Position numbers and translations under genes: made by a program
In this document: positions 42,051-50,245 of the stretch, one piece after another
Position numbering within the stretch: position 1 is the first letter of the stretch
Layout: each line of letters opens with the position of its first letter
The notes under the pieces: generated by a model
Database searches by the model: none
What the model saw: the letters and a program-made list of their open reading frames with translations, nothing else
What the model was told of the DNA's origin: nothing
Origin: Patulibacter sp. SYSU D01012
GTDB taxonomy: Bacteria; Actinomycetota; Thermoleophilia; Solirubrobacterales; Solirubrobacteraceae
Length of the DNA: 64,000 nt
Direction: 5' to 3'
Assembly: GCF_017916475.1 (NCBI RefSeq)
Contig: NZ_JAFMTB010000002.1
Location: 62,001 to 126,000, forward strand

Positions 42051-42629
42051 TCAGCGCAGCCGCGCGACGGCGCGGCGGGCCGCCTCGATCGCCCCGTCCG
42101 TCGGGTCGCCCGCGTCGGCGTCCGCGGGCAGCGTCACGGCGGTGCGCAGCAGGTGCGCGCCGGCGAGCACGTACACCTCGCCGTCGCGCGCGATCGCGGC
42201 ATCGCCCAGGCCGGGCACCGGACGCCCCTCGTCGGCCAGCAGGGGCGCCAGGAACCCGTCCCAGTGCCGCGCCGCGCTCCAGTCCGCGGCGCCCGGGCCG
42301 GCGTGGAACGCGGACGCCTCGACCGCCCAGCGCGATCCGTCGGGTGCGGCCGCGGCGTACGTCACCCCGATCGCGTCGTCGCCCGCGGCCAGCCGCGGGC
42401 CGCCGACGGCCGTGCCCGCGATCGCGGCGGCGTCCTCCGCCGTCAGGAGCTCCCGCGGGTCGGGGGCGCCGAGCGCGCGCCCGCGCCGCACGCGCTCGTC
42501 GTCGCCGGCGTCCGGCCCGGCGGTCACCGGGGCGGCGACGCGCGCGGCCTGCGCCCGGGAGGTCTGCAGCGCGTCGAGACCCTCGCGCGCCGCCGAGGCG
42601 GCGCGCCGTGCCGTGCCGAGGAAGCCCAT
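42051..42629 (-). CDS. Hypothetical soluble protein
   Basis: A 192-residue protein of unknown family. The N-terminus is an amphipathic Ala/Arg-rich helix ('GFLGTARRAASAAREGLDAL'); after a linker come 'LLTAEDAAAIAGTAVGG', 'GVTYAAAAPDGSRWAVEASAF' and 'DAAIARDGEVYVLAGAHLLRTAVTL', an alternating strand/turn pattern similar to small actinobacterial proteins with a DUF3558-like or sensor-like fold. There is no signal peptide. The start is well supported: TACCGT -10 with a 6-nt gap, leaderless. Divergent from the NhaA fusion gene. Confidence 0.6.
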   Translation of the reverse strand: MGFLGTARRAASAAREGLDALQTSRAQAARVAAPVTAGPDAGDDERVRRGRALGAPDPRELLTAEDAAAIAGTAVGGPRLAAGDDAIGVTYAAAAPDGSRWAVEASAFHAGPGAADWSAARHWDGFLAPLLADEGRPVPGLGDAAIARDGEVYVLAGAHLLRTAVTLPADADAGDPTDGAIEAARRAVARLR

Positions 42630-42635
42630 GCCGCC

Positions 42636-42641
42636 ACGGTA
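42636..42641 (-). promoter_or_regulatory. -10 element of the 42051-42629 gene
   Basis: TACCGT on the minus strand, 6-nt gap to the ATG. Confidence 0.5.
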
Positions 42642-42758
42642 GGCGGGCCCCCGCCGCCGCGGAACCCCAGACCTGGCGCCGCGCCACCCCGAGGGCGACC
42701 CCAGGGCGACGGCCGGTCGTCGCGGGGTGCGCCCCTCCGGCGACTATCGTCCGCCCCC

Positions 42759-44678
42759 GTGACGGACGCCCCGGCCGACGACCTCCGCCCACGCGGGCGC
42801 ACCGCCTGGGCCCGCAACCTGGCGGCGCCCGTTCGCGGGTTCCTGCGCGCCGAGACGGGCGGCGCCGTCGTCCTGGTCGCCGCCGCCGTGCTCGCGCTGC
42901 TGTGGGCGAACCTGCCGGGGCTGCCCGACTACGAGCACGTGTGGGAGACCGAGCTGGCCCTGCGCCTGGGCGACCACGAGCTCGTCACCGACCTGCGCGG
43001 CTGGGTAAACGAGGGGCTGATGACGCTCTTCTTCCTCGTCGTCGGGCTCGAGGCCAAGCGCGAGCTGGACCAGGGCGAGCTGCGCGAGCGGGCGCGGCTG
43101 ACGGTCCCGGTGATGGCGGGGCTGGGCGGCATGGCCGTGACCGTCGGGATCTACCTGCTCCTCAACGCCGGCGGCCCGGGCGCGGCGGGGTGGGGCGCCG
43201 CGATGTCGACGGACACCGCCCTGGCGCTCGGCGCGCTGGCGCTCGTCACGCCCGCGCGGGCCGTGCGGGTGCGCGTCTTCCTGCTGACGATGGTCGTCGT
43301 CGACGACCTCGTCGCGCTCGCCGTCATCGCGCTGGCGTACTCCTCCGACGTCTCGCTGCCCGCGCTCGGAGTGGCCGTGGCGCTGTTCGCCGTCCTGATC
43401 GCGCTGCGCTTCGTGCCGACCGGCCGCGCGCCGCTGGCCGCGATCGTCGGCGTCGGCATCTGGCTGGCGATGTTCGAGTCCGGCGTCGACCCGGTCATCT
43501 CGGGCCTGGCGATCGGGCTGGTCACGGCGTCGTACCCGCCGGGGCGCGAGGACCTGGACCGCGCGACCGAGCTGACGCGGTCGTTCCGCGAGCAGCCGAC
43601 GCCCGAGCTGGCGTACTCGGCGCAGCGCAGCCTGGCGTCGGCGATCTCGCCGAACGACCGCCTGCAGTACCTGCTGCACCCGTGGACGACCTACGTCATC
43701 GTCCCGCTCTTCGCGCTGGCCAACGCCGGCATCCACCTGAGCGGCGACGTGCTCGGCGACGCGGCGACGTCGAGCGTCACGCTGGGCATCCTCGTCGCCT
43801 ACGTCGTCGGCAAGCCGGTCGGCGTGGTCGGGGCGGCGTGGCTCGCGAGCCGCCGCGCCTTCGGCGGCGAGCGGCCGTCGGTCACGTGGCCGGTGCTCAC
43901 GGGCGCCGGGGCGGCGGCCGGCGTGGGCTTCACCGTCTCGCTGCTCATCGCCAGCCTGGCGTTCGAGGACGGCCCGCTGCTCGACCAGGCGAAGCTCGGC
44001 GTCCTGGCGGCGGCGCTCGTGTCGCCGCTCGTGGCGTGGCTCGTCTTCGCGATCACGCGCCGTTTGCCCGACCGGGTGCGCGCCCGGCAGCTCGGGGCGG
44101 TAGCCGAGCAGCTCGTCGACCTGGCCGACGACGTCGATCCCGCGCGCGACCACGTGCGCGGCGACCCGGACGCGGCGGTGACCCTCGTCGAGTACGGGGA
44201 CTTCGAGTGCCCCTACTGCGGCCAGGCGGAGCCGATCATCCGGCAGCTCCTCGACACGTGCCAGGCGGACGGCCTGCGGTACGTGTTCCGCCACCTGCCG
44301 CTGGCCGACGTGCACCCGCGCGCGCAGCTGGCGGCCGAGGCGGCCGAGGCGGCCGCCGAGCAGGGACGGTTCTGGGAGATGCACGACCGGCTCTTCGCGC
44401 ACCAGGACGCGCTGACGCCCGCCGACCTGCAGCGGCACGCCGCGGCGGTCGGCCTGAACGTCGCGCGCTTCACCGAGGACCTGCGCAAGCGGCGGCACCT
44501 GCGGCGGGTGTCCGAGGACGTCGGCAGCGCGGACCGCTCCGGCGTCTCCGGCACGCCGTCGTTCTTCGTCAACGGCCGGCGGCACCACGGGGTCTACGAC
44601 GTCGAGGCACTGACCGCCGCGGTGCGCTCGGCACGCCTGCGGGCCCGGGCGGCCGCGACGGTGCGGGGCACGCGATGA
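42759..44678 (+). CDS. nhaA: NhaA Na+/H+ antiporter fused to a DsbA-like thioredoxin domain
   Basis: A 639-residue fusion. Residues about 25-440 form NhaA (GGAVVLVAAAVLALLWAN; 'GLMTLFFLVVGLEAKRE'; 'MSTDTALALGAL'; 'TMVVVDDLVALAVIALAYS' with the adjacent Asp pair needed for ion exchange; 'GVGFTVSLLIA'). It expels Na+ in exchange for H+ across the membrane. Residues about 465-639 form a DsbA/thioredoxin fold with C484-P-Y-C487 in 'YGDFECPYCGQAEP' and the cis-Pro loop 'SGTPSFFVNG'. Since NhaA keeps its C-terminus inside, the thiol domain is expected to be cytoplasmic. Similar fusions are known in actinobacteria; their purpose is unclear. GTG start, -10-like TATCGT 8 nt upstream; ATGA overlap with the next gene. 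Confidence 0.92.
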   Translation: MTDAPADDLRPRGRTAWARNLAAPVRGFLRAETGGAVVLVAAAVLALLWANLPGLPDYEHVWETELALRLGDHELVTDLRGWVNEGLMTLFFLVVGLEAKRELDQGELRERARLTVPVMAGLGGMAVTVGIYLLLNAGGPGAAGWGAAMSTDTALALGALALVTPARAVRVRVFLLTMVVVDDLVALAVIALAYSSDVSLPALGVAVALFAVLIALRFVPTGRAPLAAIVGVGIWLAMFESGVDPVISGLAIGLVTASYPPGREDLDRATELTRSFREQPTPELAYSAQRSLASAISPNDRLQYLLHPWTTYVIVPLFALANAGIHLSGDVLGDAATSSVTLGILVAYVVGKPVGVVGAAWLASRRAFGGERPSVTWPVLTGAGAAAGVGFTVSLLIASLAFEDGPLLDQAKLGVLAAALVSPLVAWLVFAITRRLPDRVRARQLGAVAEQLVDLADDVDPARDHVRGDPDAAVTLVEYGDFECPYCGQAEPIIRQLLDTCQADGLRYVFRHLPLADVHPRAQLAAEAAEAAAEQGRFWEMHDRLFAHQDALTPADLQRHAAAVGLNVARFTEDLRKRRHLRRVSEDVGSADRSGVSGTPSFFVNGRRHHGVYDVEALTAAVRSARLRARAAATVRGTR

Positions 44679-45247
44679 GCGGCGCGCCGTCCGCCGTCGA
44701 GCGCGCCTTCGCCGCCGCGTACGGCGGCGAGCCCGCCGAGGCCCGCGCCGTCCGCCCGGGCGCCGGGGAGGACGTCGTGGTCCGCGGGCTGGCCGCGTAC
44801 CGCGGCGAGGACCACTGGCACCTGGTGACCGTGGGCCTGGCCGACCCGCACCACGCGCCGCGCGATCCGCAGGCGGCAGGCGGCCGGCCGGGGATGGGAC
44901 AGGAGCTGACGCTGCTGACGCCCGCGGCCCCGCGACCGCCGGCGTGGGCGTACGACCTGCTGCTCGGCGCGGCGCGCACGAGCGTCGCGGTGGGCCGGCC
45001 GTTCCACGCCGGCGCGCGGCTGGCGCCGGGCGCGCCGGTCGACGGCGCGGAGTCGGCGCTCGTCGCCCTCGGGCTGCGCGAGGACCCCGTGGTCACCGTC
45101 CCCGGCGCGGCGGCCCCGCTGCTGCTCCAGGTCGTCGGCGTGACGCTCGGCGAGTACCTGCTGATGCAGCGCGTCGGCACCGCGACCGTGCTGGGGCGCC
45201 TGGCGCAGCGCGACCCGCTCCTGCGGACCGACCCCGCGCGCGGCTGA
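44675..45247 (+). CDS. Suppressor-of-fused (SUFU) domain protein
   Basis: A 190-residue bacterial SUFU-type protein. Characteristic stretches are 'ERAFAAAYGGEPAEARAV', 'YRGEDHWHLVTVGLAD', 'GMGQELTLLTPAAPRPPAWAYDLLLGAARTSVAVGRPFHAGARL' (key GQELTL, PPAWAYDLL and FHAGARL) and 'LLQVVGVTLGEYLLMQ'. In bacteria this domain is often found in toxin-immunity or uncharacterised contexts. Here it is coupled by a 4-nt overlap to the NhaA fusion, with no toxin gene nearby. Function unknown; soluble. Confidence 0.75.
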   Translation: MSGAPSAVERAFAAAYGGEPAEARAVRPGAGEDVVVRGLAAYRGEDHWHLVTVGLADPHHAPRDPQAAGGRPGMGQELTLLTPAAPRPPAWAYDLLLGAARTSVAVGRPFHAGARLAPGAPVDGAESALVALGLREDPVVTVPGAAAPLLLQVVGVTLGEYLLMQRVGTATVLGRLAQRDPLLRTDPARG

Positions 45248-45271
45248 CCCGGCGGGGGCGGCCGCGGCGCG

Positions 45272-46054
45272 CTATCCGGCGTGCGCGGTCGGGGCGGCGT
45301 CGCCGGCCGGCGCGGCGGCGCCGGGACCGACGCCGAGCCGGCGCGCCAGCCAGCGCGCGTCCCGCAGCGCGAACGCCTCCCAGTCGTTGTTGAAGTACGC
45401 GAAGACCTCGGCCCCCCGGGCCAGCCGCTCCAGGCGCCCCGCCCACGCCTCGAGCTCGCTGCGCGAGTAGTTGCCGCGCCGCCCGCGGTGCCCGTGGTGG
45501 AAGCGCACGAACGCGAAGTCGGCGGTCAGGCGCTCCTCCTGGAACGGCCGGTCCGGGTGGTCCCCGTAGGCGAGGGCCATCCCGTGGCGCGCGAGCAGGT
45601 CGTACACGGGGGCGCAGAACCAGCTGGGATGGCGGAACTCCCACGCGTGCCGCCCGGGCGGCAGCAGCTCGATCGCGGCCTGCAGCCGGTCGTCGTCGCG
45701 CGGGAACCGCTCGGGCAGCTGCCACAGGACGGGCCCCATCTTCGGCGACGCCGCGAGCGCCTCGAGCGGGGCGTAGAAGCGCGCGATGCCCTCCTCGACG
45801 TCCCTCAGCCGCTTCATGTGCGTCAGGTACTGGCTGGCCTTGACGGCGAAGACGAAGTCGTCCGGCGTCGCGTCGAGCCAGGCGGCGACCGCCGTCGGCC
45901 TCTGCAGCCGGTAGAAGGTGGCGTTGACCTCGACGGTGTCGAACCACTCGGCGTAGCGGGCGAGCCAGCGCGAGGTCGGCAGCCCGCGCGGGTAGAGCAC
46001 GTCCCGCCACCACGCGTAGTTCCAGCCCGAGCAGCCGATGCGGATCCGCGGCAT
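45272..46054 (-). CDS. DUF72 family protein (YecE-like)
   Basis: A 260-residue DUF72 (YecE) TIM-barrel protein. Signature regions are 'IGCSGWNYAWWRDVLYP' (residues 6-22), 'WFDTVEVNATFYRLQ', 'FVFAVKASQYLTHMKRL', 'GPVLWQLPERF', 'HAWEFRHPSW' and the C-terminal 'VFAYFNNDWEAFALRDA'. The length equals the family norm. The biochemical function of DUF72 is not established; it is conserved across bacteria and archaea. Convergent with the SUFU gene, 24 nt apart. Upstream lie two stable hairpins (46157-46219) that isolate it from the preceding gene. Confidence 0.88.
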   Translation of the reverse strand: MPRIRIGCSGWNYAWWRDVLYPRGLPTSRWLARYAEWFDTVEVNATFYRLQRPTAVAAWLDATPDDFVFAVKASQYLTHMKRLRDVEEGIARFYAPLEALAASPKMGPVLWQLPERFPRDDDRLQAAIELLPPGRHAWEFRHPSWFCAPVYDLLARHGMALAYGDHPDRPFQEERLTADFAFVRFHHGHRGRRGNYSRSELEAWAGRLERLARGAEVFAYFNNDWEAFALRDARWLARRLGVGPGAAAPAGDAAPTAHAG

Positions 46055-46156
46055 GCGGCGCCCGTACCCGCGGGGCGCCGTGGCGCACGCGCCCGGCCGG
46101 GCGTCGTGCGGTCGCCGGTCGCGAGGACCGGGACGGGCACGACGGTGGCGGAGGAG

Positions 46157-46180
46157 CGTCCCGCTCGCGGGAGCGGGACG
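46157..46180 (-). terminator. Hairpin upstream of the DUF72 gene
   Basis: CGTCCCGCTC (46157-46166) pairs with GAGCGGGACG (46171-46180) around GCGG. Second of two stems downstream of the sigma-like minus-strand gene. Confidence 0.5.
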
Positions 46181-46193
46181 GGAAGGTGCATCC

Positions 46194-46219
46194 GGCGGTC
46201 GCGGATCGCCGCGACCGCC
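46194..46219 (-). terminator. Hairpin after the sigma-like gene
   Basis: GGCGGTCGCGG (46194-46204) pairs with CCGCGACCGCC (46209-46219) around ATCG, 79 nt past the stop of the minus-strand gene. Confidence 0.5.
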
Positions 46220-46297
46220 TGCACGTCCACCGGCGTCACCCGGCGGCCGCGGTATGGGTACCCCGCGTCGGGACGCGCAAACGTCGGGGTCGGCGAT

Positions 46298-46678
46298 CTA
46301 CGCCGCCAACGGGTGCGTCAGCGGCCGGTGCGGGGTCCCGGGGTGGACGGCGGCGACGACGGCGGACCAGACGTGCTGCTCGAGCGACGTCCGGCCGGTG
46401 GGCTCGAACGTCTCGATGGCGCTGACGAGCCCGTCGACGCCGGCCTGCCAGAGCGCGGCGGCGTCGGCGCGTCCGTCCGGGCCGCACGCGTGGAGGACGA
46501 CGGTGCGGACGGTCGGCATGAGCGCCGCGACGAGCTCGTCGCGGCGCTCGGGGCAGGCCGTGCGGTCGTAGTCGAGCCAGCGCGCGGCGAGGCGGGCGTT
46601 TCCGGGACGGACGTGATGGGAGATCGGCATGCGGGTCGGGTGGGTCGGGGGAGGGACGCGCCGCGAAAGTCGGTGCAT
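46298..46678 (-). CDS. Sigma-70 region 2-like short protein
   Basis: A 126-residue protein whose central part resembles the region-2 core of SigB/SigF-type sigma factors. 'ARWLDYDRTACPERRDELVAALMPTVRTVV' aligns in style with region 1.2/2.1. 'ALWQAGVDGLVSAIETFEPTGRTSLEQHVWSAVVAAV' parallels the DLxQxGxxGLxxAxxxFDxxxG core-binding stretch. The -10-recognition helix and regions 3 and 4 are absent, and 'LTHPLAA' ends the protein. It may be a decayed sigma factor, or a small protein that binds core polymerase or an anti-sigma factor. Start: ATG 46678 has a -10-like GACCGT 7 nt away; ATG 46630 is an alternative. Confidence 0.5.
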   Translation of the reverse strand: MHRLSRRVPPPTHPTRMPISHHVRPGNARLAARWLDYDRTACPERRDELVAALMPTVRTVVLHACGPDGRADAAALWQAGVDGLVSAIETFEPTGRTSLEQHVWSAVVAAVHPGTPHRPLTHPLAA

Positions 46679-46794
46679 CGTGCAAACGGTCGTTCGGTGC
46701 GAGGCCCGTCGGTGGGACGCGCCTGGCCGGATGACCGACGCGCGGAACAGGTGCGCCGATGGGCGTCCATGTGGCGCGTCCCGGCGCGCTCCGC

Positions 46795-46823
46795 TTGTCC
46801 CCGACCGGCCGCGCGACTACGGT
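46795..46823 (+). promoter_or_regulatory. Promoter of the SRPBCC gene
   Basis: TTGTCC (46795-46800), 17-bp spacer, TACGGT (46818-46823), then a leader of about 30 nt with AGGAAGG before the GTG at 46859. Confidence 0.5.
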
Positions 46824-46858
46824 GGGCGCACCACCAACCCGCCAGGAAGGACCCCACC

Positions 46859-47233
46859 GTGGACCTCCAGCACTCCGAGCACGTCGCTGCCGATCCCGCC
46901 CGTCTCTACGCCGCGCTCGCGGACGTCGGCAACCTGCCGCGCTACGTGCCGCAGGTGCGCGAGGCGCACAGCACGGGCGACGGGCACGTCGCCGTCGAGG
47001 CCCGCTATGGCGGCCACACCCACACCGGCCAGGCGTGGTTCCGCACCGACGACGAGACCCGCGCGATCGAGTGGGGCGCCGAGGGCGGCCCGTACCACGG
47101 CCGGCTCGTCGTGGAGCCCGACGGCGAGGGCTCGCGCCTGACGCTCGCCCTGACGGCGACGCACGGGAACCCGGACGGCGACGTCGCGGGCACCCTCGAC
47201 GCGATCAAGCGGCTCGTCGAGGCCGAGGTCTGA
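46859..47233 (+). CDS. SRPBCC (START-like / polyketide cyclase) family protein
   Basis: A 124-residue SRPBCC-fold protein: 'SEHVAADPARLYAALADVGNLPRYVPQVREAH' (first helix and strand), 'HTHTGQAWFRTDDETRAIEWG' and 'GSRLTLALTATHGNPDGDVAGTLDAIKRLVEAE' (final strand and long C-terminal helix). The fold binds hydrophobic small molecules; no catalytic residues can be named. GTG start at 46859 with AGGAAGG upstream. A perfect 16-bp hairpin follows the stop, so it is a single-gene unit. Confidence 0.78.
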   Translation: MDLQHSEHVAADPARLYAALADVGNLPRYVPQVREAHSTGDGHVAVEARYGGHTHTGQAWFRTDDETRAIEWGAEGGPYHGRLVVEPDGEGSRLTLALTATHGNPDGDVAGTLDAIKRLVEAEV

Positions 47234-47240
47234 TCCCGCC

Positions 47241-47278
47241 GGTCCCGTCCGCGGCGCCGCACCGCCGCGGACGGGACC
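47241..47278 (+). terminator. Perfect 16-bp hairpin after the SRPBCC gene
   Basis: GGTCCCGTCCGCGGCG (47241-47256) pairs exactly with its reverse complement at 47263-47278 around a 6-nt loop, 8 nt after the stop. No U-tract. Confidence 0.82.
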
Positions 47279-47331
47279 GCTCAGGGGCGCCGGGGGGGCT
47301 CCGCCGCCGCGAGCGGCTAGGGTCTGCGCCC

Positions 47332-48879
47332 ATGTCCCGTCCGCAGGAGCGCCTGCCGCGCCCCGGCCTGCGCATGGCCCTCGGCCTCGTCGTCGCCGGG
47401 CTGACCGTCACGATCGGCGTCGGCGCGACCGTCGCCACGACGATCCAGGACGAGGCGGAGATCCTCGTCGAGGCCCTGCCCGAGGAGACGAAGGAGACGA
47501 AGAAGGCGCGCGAGGCGCTCGCCGGCGTGCAGGCCGGCAAGCCGCAGACGATCCTGCTCATCGGCGACGACGCCCGGAAGGGCGAGGCGTCGAACCAGCG
47601 CTCGGACACGATGATCCTGGTGCGCCTGGACGAGGACGCGAAGGTCACCTCGATGCTCGCGCTCCCGCGTGACCTCGTCGTCGCCGGCTCGGGCGCTCGG
47701 CTCAACGCCTCGCTCGGCAGCGGGCCCGCCGGACTGATCGAGCGGCTGCAGTCGCTGCTCGCCACGCCCGGCCGTCCGTTCCCGATCCACCACTACGTGT
47801 CGATCCGCTTCACGGCGTTCTCGAAGGCCGTCAACGCCTTCGGCTGCTTCTACGCCGACATCGACCGGCGCTACTTCAACGACAACAACCCGCCGGCCGG
47901 CGGCGGCACCGAGCCGTACGCCGCGATCGACGTGCCCGCCGGCTACCAGCGGCTGTGCGGCGAGGACTCGCTCGACTACGTGCGCTTCCGCCACCTGGAC
48001 AACGACCTGGTGCGCGAGGCGCGGCAGTCGCACTACCTGACCGAGGCCCGCGGCCAGATCGCCACCTCGTCGCTCATCTTCCGCCGCAACGAGCTGGCGA
48101 AGACGATCTTCCGCTTCGTCGACACGGACGTCCGCTCCCCCAAGCGGGTGCTGTCCGTCGTCAAGCTCGCCCTCGAGGTCGTCGGCAAGCCGACGCAGCG
48201 CGTCACGCTCGAGACGACCGCCAACCCGCAGGACGAGGCGACGCTGCTGGCCACGCCGACGGCCCTCGCCAACGCCGCCAAGACCTTCCTGGACCCGGAC
48301 GAGGCGCCGCAGTTCACGAAGGGCGCGCGGCCGCGGAAGGCGACGGACGCGGCGTCCGACCGCGCGAAGCCGAAGCGGCGCCGCGCCCGCACGGCGAAGG
48401 CGAAGAACCCGGGCAGCCTGCAGGCCGACCTGGCGGCGGGGCGGCAGCTCGTGGCCGACAGCGACATCGCCGGCGACTTCGACGGGACGGTGTTCGTGCC
48501 GAAGCTCGCGTACCGGGGCGCCCAGTACGTCGCGACGCACTCGCGGGGCTACGACATCCAGTCGAAGGCGGGGAAGTACCCCTGGCAGGGCTACCGCATC
48601 GTCGTCGACCTGCCGGACGCGAAGTCGGGTCCCGGCCAGTTCTACGGCGTCCAGGGCACGACGTGGAGCGACCCGCCCGCGCTCGACCTGGCGACCGACG
48701 CGGTCCGCCTGGGTGGCCGCACGTTCCGCATCGAGTACGACGGGCGGCACATCCGGCGCCTGTTCTGGCAGAGCGGCGGCGGCACCTACTGGATCTCCAA
48801 CTCGCTGAACAACGCGCTGAGCAACGCCGAGATGCGGGCCCTGGCGCGCAGCGTCGTCGCCGTCGGCGCGGGCCGGTAG
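47332..48879 (+). CDS. LytR-CpsA-Psr (LCP) family cell-wall enzyme
   Basis: A 515-residue LCP protein. A single N-terminal membrane helix (about 15-37) anchors an extracellular LCP domain (about 70-270) with 'ILLIGDDARKG', 'NQRSDTMILVRLD' and 'LALPRDLVV', whose Arg and Asp residues bind the polyprenyl-phosphate donor and Mg2+; 'LDYVRFRHLDNDLVREARQ' is also diagnostic. A linker at about 335-370 is strongly basic (RAKPKRRRARTAKAKN), and a C-terminal LytR_C-like domain (about 385-510) follows. LCP enzymes transfer glycopolymers from lipid carriers to peptidoglycan. ATG with a -10-like TAGGGT 8 nt upstream. Confidence 0.88.
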   Translation: MSRPQERLPRPGLRMALGLVVAGLTVTIGVGATVATTIQDEAEILVEALPEETKETKKAREALAGVQAGKPQTILLIGDDARKGEASNQRSDTMILVRLDEDAKVTSMLALPRDLVVAGSGARLNASLGSGPAGLIERLQSLLATPGRPFPIHHYVSIRFTAFSKAVNAFGCFYADIDRRYFNDNNPPAGGGTEPYAAIDVPAGYQRLCGEDSLDYVRFRHLDNDLVREARQSHYLTEARGQIATSSLIFRRNELAKTIFRFVDTDVRSPKRVLSVVKLALEVVGKPTQRVTLETTANPQDEATLLATPTALANAAKTFLDPDEAPQFTKGARPRKATDAASDRAKPKRRRARTAKAKNPGSLQADLAAGRQLVADSDIAGDFDGTVFVPKLAYRGAQYVATHSRGYDIQSKAGKYPWQGYRIVVDLPDAKSGPGQFYGVQGTTWSDPPALDLATDAVRLGGRTFRIEYDGRHIRRLFWQSGGGTYWISNSLNNALSNAEMRALARSVVAVGAGR

Positions 48880-48940
48880 CGCGGCGCGGGGTTCGTGCTC
48901 GGCGACCTCGCCGTGATCGTGGCGGCCGCCTGAGCGCGGC

Positions 48941-49777
48941 CTACAGCCACGCCTCGCCGCGCACCACGGTCGCCGTGGCGCCGGCGATCCACGTCCCGCC
49001 GTCGTCGGACCGCGACACGTGGACGCGGCCCTGGCGGCCCAGCGCGGTCCCCTGGCGGGCGACGTAGCGGGTCGGCGCGCGGCCGGCGTCGATCAGCCAG
49101 TCGGCGAGCGCCGCGTTCAGGCTGCCCGTGACGGGGTCCTCGACCGTCGCGCCGTGGACGGGGAAGAACGCCCGCACCTCGAACGCCTCCGCGGCCCCGG
49201 GCGGGTGCGGGCCGACGACGCCCAGGTCCAGGTCGACCGCGCCGGGGCGCAGCGCCAGGACGGCGGCGGCGTCGCGCAGCAGGACGGCGACCCACCCCGG
49301 GCCGTTGGCGGCCCAGGTCGCGTCGACGATCTCCTCGCGGCCGATCCCCAGGAGCGCGGCGACGTGGTCCAGCAGCGCCGCGTCCACCGGGCCGCTCCGT
49401 CGCAGCGGCGGCGCCGCGAACGCCAGGCCGTCCGGGGTGGCGCACACCGGCACGAGCCCGGCGCCGCACTCCATCGTCACCGTCGTCCGCGCCGCGCGCT
49501 CGGGGCGCTCCTCGCGCCACGCGTGCACGGTGCCCAGCGTCGGGTGGCCGGCGAACGGCAGCTCCTCGGTGGGGGTGAGGATCCGCACGCGCAGGTCGGC
49601 GTCCGGGGTGGTCGGGGGCAGGACGAACGTCGTCTCGGACAGGTTCGTCCACGCCGCGAACCGCCGCAGGTCCTCGTCCGCGAGCCCCGTGCCGTCCAGG
49701 ACGACGGCGACGGGGTTGCCGCGGCCCGGCGCGGCGCCGAAGACGTCGACCTGGCGGAACGGGCGGGGGCGGGGCAC
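48941..49777 (-). CDS. PhzF-family isomerase/epimerase-like protein
   Basis: A 278-residue PhzF/YddE-type protein. The N-terminal 'VDVFGAAPGRGNPVAVVLDG' and catalytic Glu48 in 'NLSETTFVLPP' belong to the first of two diaminopimelate-epimerase-like halves. 'TPTEELPFAGHPTLGTVHAW' and 'VEDPVTGSLNAALADWL' form the rest of the active site. Family members isomerise or cyclise small metabolites; no phenazine genes are nearby, so the substrate is unknown. GTG start confirmed by GATACT 6 nt upstream (leaderless). Convergent with the LCP gene. Confidence 0.87.
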   Translation of the reverse strand: MPRPRPFRQVDVFGAAPGRGNPVAVVLDGTGLADEDLRRFAAWTNLSETTFVLPPTTPDADLRVRILTPTEELPFAGHPTLGTVHAWREERPERAARTTVTMECGAGLVPVCATPDGLAFAAPPLRRSGPVDAALLDHVAALLGIGREEIVDATWAANGPGWVAVLLRDAAAVLALRPGAVDLDLGVVGPHPPGAAEAFEVRAFFPVHGATVEDPVTGSLNAALADWLIDAGRAPTRYVARQGTALGRQGRVHVSRSDDGGTWIAGATATVVRGEAWL

Positions 49778-49783
49778 CCGGCG

Positions 49784-49789
49784 AGTATC
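49784..49789 (-). promoter_or_regulatory. -10 element of the PhzF-family gene
   Basis: GATACT on the minus strand, 6-nt gap to the GTG start. It lies just downstream of the rpmG stop. Confidence 0.5.
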
Positions 49790-49800
49790 GCGGGTGCGGC

Positions 49801-49965
49801 TCAGCGCGACTCGCGGAACACCTCGACCCGGCGCGTGCGCTTGTCGTACTTGCGCAGCTCGAGCCGCTCGGGGGTGTTCCGCTTGCTCTTCGTGGTCGTG
49901 TAGGTCGTGCCCGTCCCCGCGGTCGAGACGAGCTTGACCTGGATCCGGACGTCGCCGCGCGCCAT
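49801..49965 (-). CDS. rpmG: 50S ribosomal protein bL33, cysteine-free paralog
   Basis: A 54-residue bL33: '[39 protein letters not shown]' (key [18 protein letters not shown]). It contains no cysteine, so the CxxC zinc ribbon of the standard form is absent. Such C-minus paralogs replace zinc-containing L33 when zinc is scarce. It is co-transcribed with rpmB, the intergenic gap being 1 nt, under the Zur-type operator at 50246-50262. A normal zinc-containing L33 is expected elsewhere in the genome. Confidence 0.95.
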   Translation of the reverse strand: MARGDVRIQVKLVSTAGTGTTYTTTKSKRNTPERLELRKYDKRTRRVEVFRESR

Positions 49966-49966
49966 C

Positions 49967-50203
49967 TCAGATCCGCTCCCCGCGGGCGCGCAGCTCCTTG
50001 ACCACGCGGTCGATGCCGCGCGCGTCGATGACCTTCTGGCCCCGGGCGCTCACCCGCAGCGTGACCCAGCGGTTCTCGGCCGGGACGAAGTAGCGCTTCT
50101 TGTGGACGTTGACGCGGAACCAGCGCTTCGTGCGGTGCTGGCTGTGGGGGACGTGGTTGCCGGTGCGCGGACGCGCGCCGGTGACCTGGCAGACCTGCGA
50201 CAT
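49967..50203 (-). CDS. rpmB: 50S ribosomal protein bL28, C-minus paralog
   Basis: A 78-residue bL28 of the E. coli-like form: '[15 protein letters not shown]', '[18 protein letters not shown]', '[32 protein letters not shown]'. Only one cysteine (Cys5) is present, so it cannot form the four-Cys zinc site of C-plus L28. ATG 50201-50203 has GGGAGCC upstream. First gene of the rpmB-rpmG pair; a -10 TAACGT and a perfect 17-bp Zur-type palindrome precede it, marking expression under zinc starvation. Confidence 0.95.
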   Translation of the reverse strand: MSQVCQVTGARPRTGNHVPHSQHRTKRWFRVNVHKKRYFVPAENRWVTLRVSARGQKVIDARGIDRVVKELRARGERI

Positions 50204-50234
50204 GGGGCTCCCGTGACGGTGGGCAGGAACCGCC

Positions 50235-50240
50235 ACGTTA
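50235..50240 (-). promoter_or_regulatory. -10 element of rpmB-rpmG
   Basis: TAACGT on the minus strand, 5 bp from the Zur-type operator and 32 nt from the rpmB start. Confidence 0.55.
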
Positions 50241-50245
50241 CACGA

